Source of the DNA: Micromonospora coriariae
GTDB lineage: Bacteria > Actinomycetota > Actinomycetes > Mycobacteriales > Micromonosporaceae
Assembly (NCBI RefSeq): GCF_900091455.1
Contig: NZ_LT607412.1
Span: 2,728,001 to 2,792,000, forward strand
Direction: 5' to 3'
DNA: 64,000 bases
The notes beneath the pieces were generated by a model. It was not told where the DNA came from. It saw only the letters and a list, made by a program, of their open reading frames with translations, and made no database searches. The stretch's first letter is position 1, and every line of letters begins with the position of its first letter. The position numbers and the translations under genes are program-made. This document shows, piece after piece, positions 1-7,696 of this stretch.

Positions 1-296
1 ACCGCGCCGGAGCCCGCATCGCCGGTGTCGACCAGCTCGACCCGGGTCACGTCGTCGGTGAGGAACTCGGCGCCGAACCGCTCGGCCTGCTTGCGCATGT
101 TGTCCATCAGCTCGGGGCCGAGGATGCCGTCGGCGAAGCCGGGAAAGTTTTCCACCTCGGTTGTGGTCATCAGCGCGCCGCCCGACTGCACGCCCTCAAT
201 GATCAGCGGCTTCAGGTTGGCGCGTGCGGCGTAGACCGCCGCGGTGTAACCGGCCGGCCCGGAGCCGATGATGATCAGGTTGCGGACCTCGTCCAC
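1..296 (-). CDS. trxB: Thioredoxin reductase, N-terminal part (cut by window edge)
   Basis: Reading the complementary strand from a GTG at 296 gives a protein beginning [20 protein letters not shown], the FAD-binding GxGxxG fold typical of thioredoxin reductases, followed by the family segments [16 protein letters not shown] and [19 protein letters not shown]. The NADPH domain and the redox CxxC lie beyond the window edge. It is an FAD enzyme that reduces thioredoxin with NADPH in the cytoplasm. The start is supported by a cgggag ribosome binding site about 8 nt upstream. It follows the sigma/anti-sigma pair on the same strand, the order known from Streptomyces and Mycobacterium (sigM, then trxB-trxA). 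A SigR/SigH-type promoter motif lies upstream (391-418). Confident call from family motifs and synteny. Confidence 0.95.
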   Translation of the reverse strand, partial: MDEVRNLIIIGSGPAGYTAAVYAARANLKPLIIEGVQSGGALMTTTEVENFPGFADGILGPELMDNMRKQAERFGAEFLTDDVTRVELVDTGDAGSGA

Positions 297-390
297 TGCC
301 GTCTCCCGAGTTGTGTGTGTCGGCGTCGGCGCACGCACCGATGCTGATCCGAGTGCCGACGCCTGGAGGGTGCCGGCAGGTGACTTCCAG

Positions 391-418
391 AACGTCATCG
401 TACGAACTGGGGATTCCC
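391..418 (-). promoter_or_regulatory. SigR/SigH-type promoter motif for trxB
   Basis: On the minus strand GGGAAT (418-413) is followed after 19 nt by GTT (393-391). This matches the thiol-oxidative-stress sigma factor consensus GGAAT-N18/19-GTT described for Streptomyces SigR and mycobacterial SigH, whose regulons include trxBA. It lies about 95 nt upstream of the trxB start. Motif match only; no expression evidence. Confidence 0.5.
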
Positions 419-472
419 GAGCCGGACATCCGGTGGGTCAGGTCACGCGTACGCTCGCCGGTGACCGCAGAT

Positions 473-1489
473 TCACCCTACCCGCGCCGAATACCGGCTG
501 TCCGAGCCGGACCCGGGGACACCGCACTCCGGGCCGCTCACCCAGGCCCAGCGGGCGCCGGCAGCGTCGGTGAACCGGATGACGAGTGCCGGCTCGCCCC
601 GGAACGTGGCGTAGTCGATCACTTCGACGACCAGCGGGGCGGATCCGTGCTCCGCGGCCACGTCGGCCAGGCAGGTTTTCAGCGCGGCATCGTCGGTCAG
701 CCGGGCCAACTGGTCCAGCCCGCTCGACAGCGGTCGCCGGTCCCCCTCGCCGGCCACCCCGGGCTGCGCGTCGGCGGAGGTGCTGGCTCCCTTCAGGGGG
801 GACGGGCCGCCCGTCCTGTCGCCGAGGCTCTGCGGGCTGTAATCCGTGCCGCTGCGCAGGGACGGTCCGGTGGTGCGGACCGCGCTGTCGGGCGCGCTGG
901 CCGGCTGGTTCAGGGCGCTGGTGCTGGCCGGCCGGTTCACGGCGCTGGTGCCGGCGGTGTCCGAGGCGTCCATCGAGAGCTGGTCGAGGCCCAGCCCGAC
1001 CGCGACGAGGGCGACCACCGCGACGGCCACCGGAGCGGCACGCCGGGCCCACCTGCGCCGGCGGCGACCAGGACCCGTTCGTGTGCCGCGTGCCGGGTCG
1101 GCCGGGGACGGGCCGACCGGGCGGCGGCCGGGGCCGCTTCCGCCCTGTGCCGGCACGACCACCGGTGTGGCGGCGCCGGCCTCCGCCTCCCCGTCGGCGG
1201 TGCCGGAGTCGACCGGGGCGCCGTTCGGTACCGGATCCGCCGCAGCCAGCGCGGCGGCAAGTCGGTCGGCCACCGCCGGCGGCAGCTCCGGGGAGGGCTC
1301 GGCCCACCGGGCCAGGTCGGCGCGGACCTCGATCACCGCGGGAGCCAGCAGCGCGTACGCCTCAGCCCAGGCCGGGTCCGTGTCGACCAGCCGAGCGACC
1401 TCCGCCTGCTGCGGCGTGCCGTCCAACGCCCCGCCGAGGTAGTCAGCGAGCAGGTCGTCGTCGACCTCCCTGTACCCCTCGGTCGTCAC
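473..1489 (-). CDS. Membrane-anchored anti-sigma factor, partner of the upstream ECF sigma
   Basis: This is a 338-residue protein starting at GTG 1489 (VTTEGYREVDDDLLADYLGG). The GTG overlaps the TGA of the sigma gene (GTGA), so the two are probably translationally coupled. The N-terminal ~90 residues are acidic and helical, like sigma-binding anti-sigma domains, but show no HxxxCxxC zinc motif. A basic Arg-rich stretch precedes one membrane segment (APVAVAVVALVAVGLGL, about residues 153-170). The Ser/Thr/Pro-rich C-terminal half should be outside the cell and ends in a small domain with two cysteines (KTCLADV, GPECGVP). The inferred role is to hold the sigma factor at the membrane until a signal. 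Assignment rests mainly on position and topology. Confidence 0.8.
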   Translation of the reverse strand: MTTEGYREVDDDLLADYLGGALDGTPQQAEVARLVDTDPAWAEAYALLAPAVIEVRADLARWAEPSPELPPAVADRLAAALAAADPVPNGAPVDSGTADGEAEAGAATPVVVPAQGGSGPGRRPVGPSPADPARGTRTGPGRRRRRWARRAAPVAVAVVALVAVGLGLDQLSMDASDTAGTSAVNRPASTSALNQPASAPDSAVRTTGPSLRSGTDYSPQSLGDRTGGPSPLKGASTSADAQPGVAGEGDRRPLSSGLDQLARLTDDAALKTCLADVAAEHGSAPLVVEVIDYATFRGEPALVIRFTDAAGARWAWVSGPECGVPGSGSDSRYSARVG

Positions 1490-2205
1490 GTGTCCTCCTG
1501 ATTGGCGTCCCGCCGGTAACGGCCCGACCCCGATCCGACGCCCTCCGCCGGGCGTGGGTTCCCCGGCGTGACGCCGGGCACGTCCGCGACCGGTCCGGAT
1601 CGCTCCGGGCGGGCCGTGGGGGTCGCCGTGCCGGCTGCCGGGCGGAGGTGCCCGAGCAGCACCGCCAGCCGGGCCCGACCCCGGGCGCACCGGCTCTTCA
1701 CCGTCCCCTCCGCGACACCGAGGATGCGTGCCACCTCGGCGACCGGGTAGCCCTGCAGGTCCACCAGCACCAGGGCGGCGCGTTGCTCGACGGGTAGCGC
1801 CGCGAGCGCCTCACGGACCACCAACGCGGTCTCGTGATCCTGCGCCGGTGCGGCTGGCTCCACTCCTCCGGTGGCCGACCCGTCCCCGGCGCGGTTGCCG
1901 TCGGGCAGCGGAACTGTGGGATGCGCCTGCCGGCGCCGGATCCGGTCCAGGCAGGCGTTCACCACGATGCGGTGCAGCCAGGTGGTGACGGCGGAGTCAC
2001 CGCGGAACCGGCCGGCCGCTCGATGCGCGGACAACAGCGCGTCCTGGAGGGCGTCGGCGGCCTCTTCCCGGTCGCCGAGCGTCCGCAGGGCCACCGCCCA
2101 GAGCCGGTCGCGGTGCCGGTGGAACAGTTCGGCGAAGGCGTCCCGATCTCCGGTGACGTGGGCGCGCAGCAGCTCCAGGTCCGTTGCGGCGTCGCGCCCG
2201 TCCAT
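1486..2205 (-). CDS. sigM: ECF RNA polymerase sigma factor (SigM-like)
   Basis: This is a 239-residue ECF sigma factor. Region 2 is seen as FAELFHRHRDRLWAVALRTL followed by GDREEAADALQDALLSAHR and TWLHRIVVNACLDRIRRR; region 4 as ALAALPVEQRAALVLVDLQG and VAEVARILGVAEGTVKSRC with its helix-turn-helix. A long Gly/Pro-rich tail follows region 4. The start at ATG 2205 (MDGRDAATDLELL) is chosen because it abuts the conserved region; two GTG codons immediately upstream are alternatives. The neighbours (pseudokinase and murJ upstream, anti-sigma and trxB downstream) match the sigM locus near oriC in Streptomyces and Mycobacterium. It directs RNA polymerase to stress promoters when released by the anti-sigma. 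Confidence 0.9.
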   Translation of the reverse strand: MDGRDAATDLELLRAHVTGDRDAFAELFHRHRDRLWAVALRTLGDREEAADALQDALLSAHRAAGRFRGDSAVTTWLHRIVVNACLDRIRRRQAHPTVPLPDGNRAGDGSATGGVEPAAPAQDHETALVVREALAALPVEQRAALVLVDLQGYPVAEVARILGVAEGTVKSRCARGRARLAVLLGHLRPAAGTATPTARPERSGPVADVPGVTPGNPRPAEGVGSGSGRYRRDANQEDT

Positions 2206-2248
2206 CACCACGTCCAACGGATGCGGTGCCCTGGTGCAGGTGCCAAGC

Positions 2249-3856
2249 TCACGACCCCTGGACCGTGATCTCCTGCACCCCCAGCTTGAAGCCACCCTCG
2301 GCCGGAGGCAGTTCGGTGATCCAGAACAGCAGGTATTGGTATTTCGTGTCCGCGTTGAAGCCGTTGAACGTCATGGTGGTGCCGTCGTGGTCCTCGAACG
2401 GCTGCCCGATGCGGGTCTTGTAGCTCGCGACCAGCTGCTTGTCGCCGCTGGAACTCGGCGGCGGGTTGGCACTGCCGGTGAGGAGCTGGGCGGAGGCGCC
2501 GGTGGCGGAGAGCACCGCCTGCACCGACTTGACGGTGTGCGGCTCGCCGAGATCGAGCCAGACGCCCATGCCCTTCTTCAGGTTGCCGAAGTTGGGCCGG
2601 TCCCGGTACGTCTCCGTCTCCCAGCCGTTGTCCTCGTCACCGTCGATGACCTTGTCGGCGCCGTCGACCTCGCTGCGGTTCTTGCTGTCCGGGTCGATGA
2701 TCCGGACCCCCGCCACGGTCAGCTTCCGTACCGTGGTGGCGGCCGGGGTGGCATCGTCGGCCGGGGCGCTGGAGGTGGGAGCGGCCCCCGCGTTGCCCTG
2801 CGGCTTCTCGTCGTCGCCACCCAGCGCGCTGATCCCGATCAGCAGACCGACCAGGGCGACCGCCAGCAGACCGGCGATGCCCACGGCGACCTTGCGACCG
2901 CCGGCCGCGGCCAGCGGCGACGGCTCCTCCTCGGTGTCGGCGGCGAACCGCAACGGCCCGCTGTTGTCGAGGTAGTGCTCCTCCTCGGCCGGCACGTCCA
3001 GCCGGGCCAACTCGGCGGCGAGGACGTCCGACGAGGGCGGGGCGATCTCGGCGTCGAGCAGATCCATTGTCAGGTCGTCCAGGTACGCGGGCACTCCGGC
3101 CCGGACCTGGCGGGGGGCCGCGATGCCGCCGCTGGCGTCCCGGACCGCGTCCGGGATCGCGGCACGGCCGTGCCCGGCGGTGGCGCCGTGCAGCGGAGCC
3201 TCGGCGTGCGGCCAGTAGCCGGTCAGGGCGAAGTAGAGGATCCCGCCGACCGCCCGGATGTCGTTCTCCTGGCTGTCGGCGCCGTCGGTGCGCGCGTCGG
3301 CAAGGACCACCCGGCCCTCGTCGCTGATCATGACGGTGCCGGGGTGCACGTTGCCATGCACCATTCCGGTGGCGTGCACCGCGGCGAGCGCGCTGGCAAC
3401 GGCGTTACCGATCGCGGTGGCCCGGGCCGGGTCCAGCGGGCCCTCGGTCGCCAGGTCGCGCAGCGACTGCCCGTCCACCCACTCGCGCACCACGTACGCC
3501 CGCTCGGCCTCGTCGATCGCGTCGTAGACGCCGACCAGGTTGGGGTGGATGACCCGGCTGGCCGCGACGGCGGCCTGAAGCATCTCGGTGGCGGAGTCGC
3601 CACCCGGGTAGCGCAGCACCACCGCGACGGGGCGGCGCAGGATGACGTCGACCCCGCGCCAGACCAGCCGACCCGCGCTGTCGTTGTTGATGTGCTCGAC
3701 CAGCTCGTACCGCTCGGCGAGGACTTCACCGGCCGTGGGAGCACCGAAGGTCATGAGCGGCGGAGCGCTTTCGTCCGCCTCCTGACCCTCGCCGACCTGG
3801 GTCACCCGTCCTCCCTCGGTGATCGTGTCGATCGATGGACCCGCACTGCTGGGCAT
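2249..3856 (-). CDS. MurJ-associated pseudokinase with transmembrane and discoidin-like domains
   Basis: This is a 535-residue membrane protein just downstream of murJ. Residues ~40-290 have a Ser/Thr kinase fold (LAERYELVEHI, VAVVLRYPGG), but the catalytic loop reads HGNVHPGTV instead of HRDxKxxN and the metal loop reads LADAR instead of DFG, so it should not phosphorylate. One membrane helix follows (GIAGLLAVALVGLLIGISAL, ~322-342), then a Ser/Ala linker and a C-terminal beta-rich domain like F5/8-type carbohydrate-binding modules (DNGWETETYRDRPNF, VWLDLGEPHTVKSVQ). In M. tuberculosis the same pseudokinase and external domain are fused to MurJ (MviN) and recruit the FHA protein FhaA after PknB phosphorylation; here they are a separate gene. 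The start at ATG 3856 has a gggaag site; a GTG about 19 codons in is possible. Confidence 0.85.
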   Translation of the reverse strand: MPSSAGPSIDTITEGGRVTQVGEGQEADESAPPLMTFGAPTAGEVLAERYELVEHINNDSAGRLVWRGVDVILRRPVAVVLRYPGGDSATEMLQAAVAASRVIHPNLVGVYDAIDEAERAYVVREWVDGQSLRDLATEGPLDPARATAIGNAVASALAAVHATGMVHGNVHPGTVMISDEGRVVLADARTDGADSQENDIRAVGGILYFALTGYWPHAEAPLHGATAGHGRAAIPDAVRDASGGIAAPRQVRAGVPAYLDDLTMDLLDAEIAPPSSDVLAAELARLDVPAEEEHYLDNSGPLRFAADTEEEPSPLAAAGGRKVAVGIAGLLAVALVGLLIGISALGGDDEKPQGNAGAAPTSSAPADDATPAATTVRKLTVAGVRIIDPDSKNRSEVDGADKVIDGDEDNGWETETYRDRPNFGNLKKGMGVWLDLGEPHTVKSVQAVLSATGASAQLLTGSANPPPSSSGDKQLVASYKTRIGQPFEDHDGTTMTFNGFNADTKYQYLLFWITELPPAEGGFKLGVQEITVQGS

Positions 3857-4175
3857 GTGGCTTCCCGCTCTGCCGTCGAAGGAACCGGCCGACCGGTGTC
3901 GACGCGCAGCGCCGGCGCCTGCCGTACCCGTCGAGAGCGACCTTACCCGGGTTGCCCGTCTCTCCGACATGTCATCTTCCCGCCGTACCCAGCGAGGTGC
4001 CGGGAGTCGGAAGAGTCGTCCGGTTACGACCGTTGTCAGCCACGTTGCTGGCACATGTACTAGCCAATCTACGGCTTCACTGCAAGTGACCGACGCCGGG
4101 GCCGGACCAGGTTGGTGCGCCCGTCAGCGGGCGTGTTCCCGCCGATCGGACCGACACGCTCAGCCGTACGGTCAG

Positions 4176-4226
4176 TTATCCACAGGCGGTTCGGTGGCTG
4201 ACCGGCGAATCGCGGAGTTATCCACA
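4176..4226 (+). promoter_or_regulatory. Two perfect DnaA boxes between murJ and the pseudokinase gene
   Basis: TTATCCACA occurs at 4176-4184 and again at 4218-4226, same orientation, 42 bp apart (close to four helical turns). Both match the DnaA box consensus exactly. The 441-bp stretch 3857-4297 between murJ and the pseudokinase gene holds no recognisable gene, so the pair lies where the downstream promoter should be. It could regulate the pseudokinase-sigM genes or titrate DnaA. Confidence 0.6.
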
Positions 4227-4297
4227 GGTGCATCCCCAGCCTGGTGATCCGCGGTCACGATCCGTGCAGGTACGACTTGGTGGGCGGACGCTCGCGC

Positions 4298-6043
4298 TCA
4301 GCGACCGATCCGTCGGCGGACCATGCCGACCACCTCGGTGATCTCGCCGATCCGCAGCACAGTGGCCAGACCCAGGTACGTCCCGCCGATCACCGCACCG
4401 CCGATCACGAGCTGGATGATCGCCTCCGCCCGCGTCGGCGTGTCGTCACCCGGCAGCAGCTTGACCACCACGAGGCCGACCAGCGCCGCACCCAGCGCGG
4501 CGACCGCCACCCGGAGCAGGGTGCGCATGATCCGGCCAAGGCCGATCCGCCCCACCCGAGGACGGAGCAGCAGGGCGGAGCCGACGGCGGCGGCAAGGTA
4601 CGAGACCGCGTTGCCGATCATCATGCCGCTGGCCGCGAAGCTCGCCGAGAACGCGGCGAAGAGGACGACTTGGAGCCCGGCCCGCAACGCCACCACCGGG
4701 ATGTTGATCAGTGCCGGAGTTCGAGTGTCGGGTAGGGCGTAGAAGGCGAAGGTGAAGAGCTGGCTGATCGCGAACGGCACCAGGGCGACCGCGGCGAAGA
4801 ACAGCACCGGCGCCGTCGACCGGGCGCCCGCGTCGTCGAACGCCCCGTACCGGAACAGGGTGAAGGCAATCGGCGTGGCCAACACCGCGTAGCAGACCGC
4901 GATCGGCGCGAGGACCGCCGAGACGGTGCGGGTGCCCCGGGACAGGTCGGCGGCGACGTCGGCGTACCGGCCGTCGGCGGCGGCCGCGCTCATCCGGGGC
5001 ATCAGCGCGGTGATGATCGATACGGCGATGATGCCGTGCGCCATCATCAGCAGCAGGAACACGTTGTTGTAGATCAGCGGGCCGGCTGACTTTTCGCCCG
5101 TCCGGCTCAACAGGTTGAAGACCACGATCAGGCCGAGCTGGCTGACTGCGACGTAGCAGAACATCCAGGCGCCGAGCCGGCCCAGCTCACTCAGGCCGAG
5201 CGCGCGGAAGTCGAACCGGAAACGCCAGCGGAAGCCGACCTTGCGAAGAGCGGGCAGCAGCCCGATGGCCTGTGCGGCCACCCCGAGCAGGGTGCCCCCG
5301 CCGATCAGCAGGATCCGGCCGGGCGTCATCTCCTTCGGGGTGAGAACGTCAGTCCCGAAGATCAGTAGGTAGAGCCCAGCGGTGCCGATGACCACGATGT
5401 TGTTCAGGATCGGTGCCCACATCGGGGCGGCGAAGTGCCCCCGTGTGTTGAGAACCGCGCTGATCAATGCGCTGAGGCCGGTGAAGAAGATCATCGGCAG
5501 CATCAGGAAGGCCAGCTTGGTTACCAGGTTGGAGTAGCCGGGCATCCCCTCATCGCTCGCGTAGAGCCACGTCAGTACCGGTGCGATGGCCACGGCCACC
5601 AACGCGGCCGCCCCGAGCGTGATCACCGCGAGGGTGAGCAGCCGCTGGGTGTACGCCTGTCCGGCGTCGGCATCGGCCTTGCGCCGACGTACGAGCACCG
5701 GGATCAGCACGCTGGTCAAAACGCCACCGAGTAGGAACTCGTACACCATGCCCGGCAAGATCTGTGCGGTCGTGTACGCGTTGCCGATCGCCGAACCGAG
5801 CGCCGCCGTGATCGCCAGCGTGCGCAGGAAACCTGTGCCCCGGCTGACCAGGCTGCCGATCGCCATCACCGCGCTGTTGGCCGCGGCGCTCGCCTCGGCC
5901 ACCTGCTCCTGCGGCGGTGCGGTCGACTCCATGGCGGGCTGGTTCAGCGGCTCGGCGGAGATGAAGGTGGCGCCGTCCCCCGGGCGTGCGCCGGGCCCGC
6001 CGTCGTGCGCGGCGTTCGCGCTGCGGTAGAGCCCGCCGCTCAT
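4298..6043 (-). CDS. murJ: Lipid II flippase MurJ (MviN)
   Basis: This is a 581-residue polytopic membrane protein of the MOP/MviN family with about 14 hydrophobic segments after a ~45-residue hydrophilic N-terminus. Family segments seen include VSRGTGFLRTLAITAALG in TM1 and AFYALPDTRTPALINI. It moves the peptidoglycan precursor lipid II across the cytoplasmic membrane. Unlike mycobacterial MviN it ends after the membrane domain; the pseudokinase and sugar-binding parts are encoded by the next gene. The start at ATG 6043 has gggagg about 8 nt upstream. It is divergent from pcnA, as is usual at this locus. Confidence 0.95.
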   Translation of the reverse strand: MSGGLYRSANAAHDGGPGARPGDGATFISAEPLNQPAMESTAPPQEQVAEASAAANSAVMAIGSLVSRGTGFLRTLAITAALGSAIGNAYTTAQILPGMVYEFLLGGVLTSVLIPVLVRRRKADADAGQAYTQRLLTLAVITLGAAALVAVAIAPVLTWLYASDEGMPGYSNLVTKLAFLMLPMIFFTGLSALISAVLNTRGHFAAPMWAPILNNIVVIGTAGLYLLIFGTDVLTPKEMTPGRILLIGGGTLLGVAAQAIGLLPALRKVGFRWRFRFDFRALGLSELGRLGAWMFCYVAVSQLGLIVVFNLLSRTGEKSAGPLIYNNVFLLLMMAHGIIAVSIITALMPRMSAAAADGRYADVAADLSRGTRTVSAVLAPIAVCYAVLATPIAFTLFRYGAFDDAGARSTAPVLFFAAVALVPFAISQLFTFAFYALPDTRTPALINIPVVALRAGLQVVLFAAFSASFAASGMMIGNAVSYLAAAVGSALLLRPRVGRIGLGRIMRTLLRVAVAALGAALVGLVVVKLLPGDDTPTRAEAIIQLVIGGAVIGGTYLGLATVLRIGEITEVVGMVRRRIGR

Positions 6044-6154
6044 CTCCAGCCTCCCAGGGGTACGTCGAGCCGGGCACCGACCCGCACGTCACAGACCTTA
6101 GTCAACCGGTACCCGTTACCCGCGCCCGGCGGACGGGATGCGGACCGGGCCCGA

Positions 6155-6160
6155 TACGCT
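6155..6160 (+). promoter_or_regulatory. -10 box for a probably leaderless pcnA transcript
   Basis: TACGCT lies 9 nt before the pcnA ATG, and there is no ribosome binding site between them. This spacing puts the transcription start at or next to the start codon. No clear -35 is seen. Confidence 0.5.
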
Positions 6161-6169
6161 GGGGATCCC

Positions 6170-7630
6170 ATGTCCGAAGCCTCCGCTCCCCACGCCGCCG
6201 ACCGCCGCGAACTCACCGGCGCCCAGCGCAACGCCGTCGCCGAACTGCTCCGGGTCTCCCCGGTCGCCGACGAGTTGGGCCACCGGTTCGTCCGTGCCGG
6301 TCACGAGTTGCACCTGGTGGGCGGTTCGGTGCGGGACGCGCTGCTCGGCCGGCTCGGGGACGACCTGGACTTCTGCACCGACGCGCACCCCGACGAGACG
6401 CTGCGGATCATAAAGGGCTGGGCCGAGTCGATCTGGGAGACCGGCCGGGAGTTCGGCACCATCGGCGCCCAGCGCGACGGCCTCCGGTTGGAGATCACCA
6501 CCTTCCGCGCCGAGTCGTACGACCAGGTCACCCGTAACCCCGTGGTGGTCTACGGCACCAACCTCACAGAGGATCTGAGGCGGCGCGACTTCACCATCAA
6601 CGCGATGGCGGTCAGTCTGCCGGAGCACCGGTTCACCGACCCGCACGGCGGGCTGGACGACCTCTCGGCCAAGGTGATCCGTACCCCCGCCGATCCCCAC
6701 GAGTCGTTCGGCGACGACCCGCTGCGGATGCTGCGGGCCGCCCGGTTCGCCGCCCAGCTGCGCTTCGCCGTGCACCCGGACGTGCACGCGGCGATGAGCC
6801 GGATGGCCGCCGACCTGGACCGGATCACCGCCGAGCGGATCCGCGACGAGTTCACCAAGCTGCTCTGCGGCGCGGACCCGATCACCGGACTGCGGCTGTT
6901 GGTCGACACCGGGTTGGCCGAGCGGTTCCTGCCGGAGCTGACCGGGCTGAAGCTGGAGATCGACGAGCACGCCCAGCACAAGGACGTCTACGAGCACACG
7001 CTGACGGTCGTCGAGAACGCGGTCTCCTTCGAGGAGGACGGCTGCGACTTCATCCTGCGGATGGCGGCCCTCATGCACGACGTGGGCAAGCCGGCGACCA
7101 AGGCGGTCGGCCCCGATGGCCGGGTCAGCTTCCACCACCACGAGGTGGTCGGCGCCCGGCTGACCAAGGCCCGGATGAAGGCGTTGCGCTACCCGAAGGA
7201 CATCACCGCGAAGGTGACCGCGCTGGTCGCGCTGCACCTGCGCTTCTACGGGTACGGCCGGGGCGAGTGGACCGACTCGGCGGTACGCCGCTACGTCGCC
7301 GATGCCGGTGATCTGCTACCTCGGCTGCACAAGCTGACCCGCTCGGACTGCACCACCCGCAACCGGCGTAAGGCCGCCCAGCTCGGCGCGGACTACGACG
7401 CGTTGGAGGACCGGATCGCCCGGATCGCCGCCGAGGAGGACCTGGCCCGGGTGCGCCCCGACCTGGACGGCAACGCGATCATGGAGTTGCTGGGCGTACC
7501 GCCGGGACCGGTAGTGGGGCGGGCGTGGAAGCACCTCAAGGAGCAGCGCCTCGAGCACGGTCCGCTGGACCGCGACGCCGCCGAGGCGGAGCTGCTGCGC
7601 TGGGCCCGCGCCGAGGGCCTGATCGACTGA
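6170..7630 (+). CDS. pcnA: CCA-adding tRNA nucleotidyltransferase with HD domain
   Basis: This 486-residue enzyme adds or repairs the 3'-CCA end of tRNA. The nucleotidyltransferase head begins near residue 45 with LVGGSVRDALLGRLGDDLDF, containing the GGxVRD motif and the DxD metal site; RRDFTINAMA is the conserved RRD motif. An HD domain follows near residue 300 (LMHDVGKPATK, then FHHHEVVGA). The length fits the actinobacterial HD-containing form. ATG 6170 was chosen because the reading frame upstream lacks conserved sequence and a -10 box sits just before it. It is divergent from murJ, the standard order near the origin. A strong hairpin (7648-7686) follows the stop. The gene name follows common actinobacterial usage; cca is equivalent. 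Confidence 0.95.
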   Translation: MSEASAPHAADRRELTGAQRNAVAELLRVSPVADELGHRFVRAGHELHLVGGSVRDALLGRLGDDLDFCTDAHPDETLRIIKGWAESIWETGREFGTIGAQRDGLRLEITTFRAESYDQVTRNPVVVYGTNLTEDLRRRDFTINAMAVSLPEHRFTDPHGGLDDLSAKVIRTPADPHESFGDDPLRMLRAARFAAQLRFAVHPDVHAAMSRMAADLDRITAERIRDEFTKLLCGADPITGLRLLVDTGLAERFLPELTGLKLEIDEHAQHKDVYEHTLTVVENAVSFEEDGCDFILRMAALMHDVGKPATKAVGPDGRVSFHHHEVVGARLTKARMKALRYPKDITAKVTALVALHLRFYGYGRGEWTDSAVRRYVADAGDLLPRLHKLTRSDCTTRNRRKAAQLGADYDALEDRIARIAAEEDLARVRPDLDGNAIMELLGVPPGPVVGRAWKHLKEQRLEHGPLDRDAAEAELLRWARAEGLID

Positions 7631-7647
7631 CCGGGGCCGACCCGTCA

Positions 7648-7686
7648 CGACAGGCGCCGCCCCCGAACCGGGAGCGGCGCCTGTCG
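7648..7686. terminator. Bidirectional hairpin between pcnA and the flotillin gene
   Basis: A 13-bp perfect inverted repeat, CGACAGGCGCCGC (7648-7660) and its complement (7674-7686), lies between two convergent genes. There is no U-tract, as is common in high-GC actinobacteria. Confidence 0.75.
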
Positions 7687-7696
7687 GCGTACTGCG

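Noticed and set aside
1871..4063. A 730-codon open frame on the plus strand opposite sigM and the pseudokinase gene
   Set aside because: It is a mirror of the GC-rich real genes, has no recognisable domain or ribosome binding site and disappears against the well-supported minus-strand genes.
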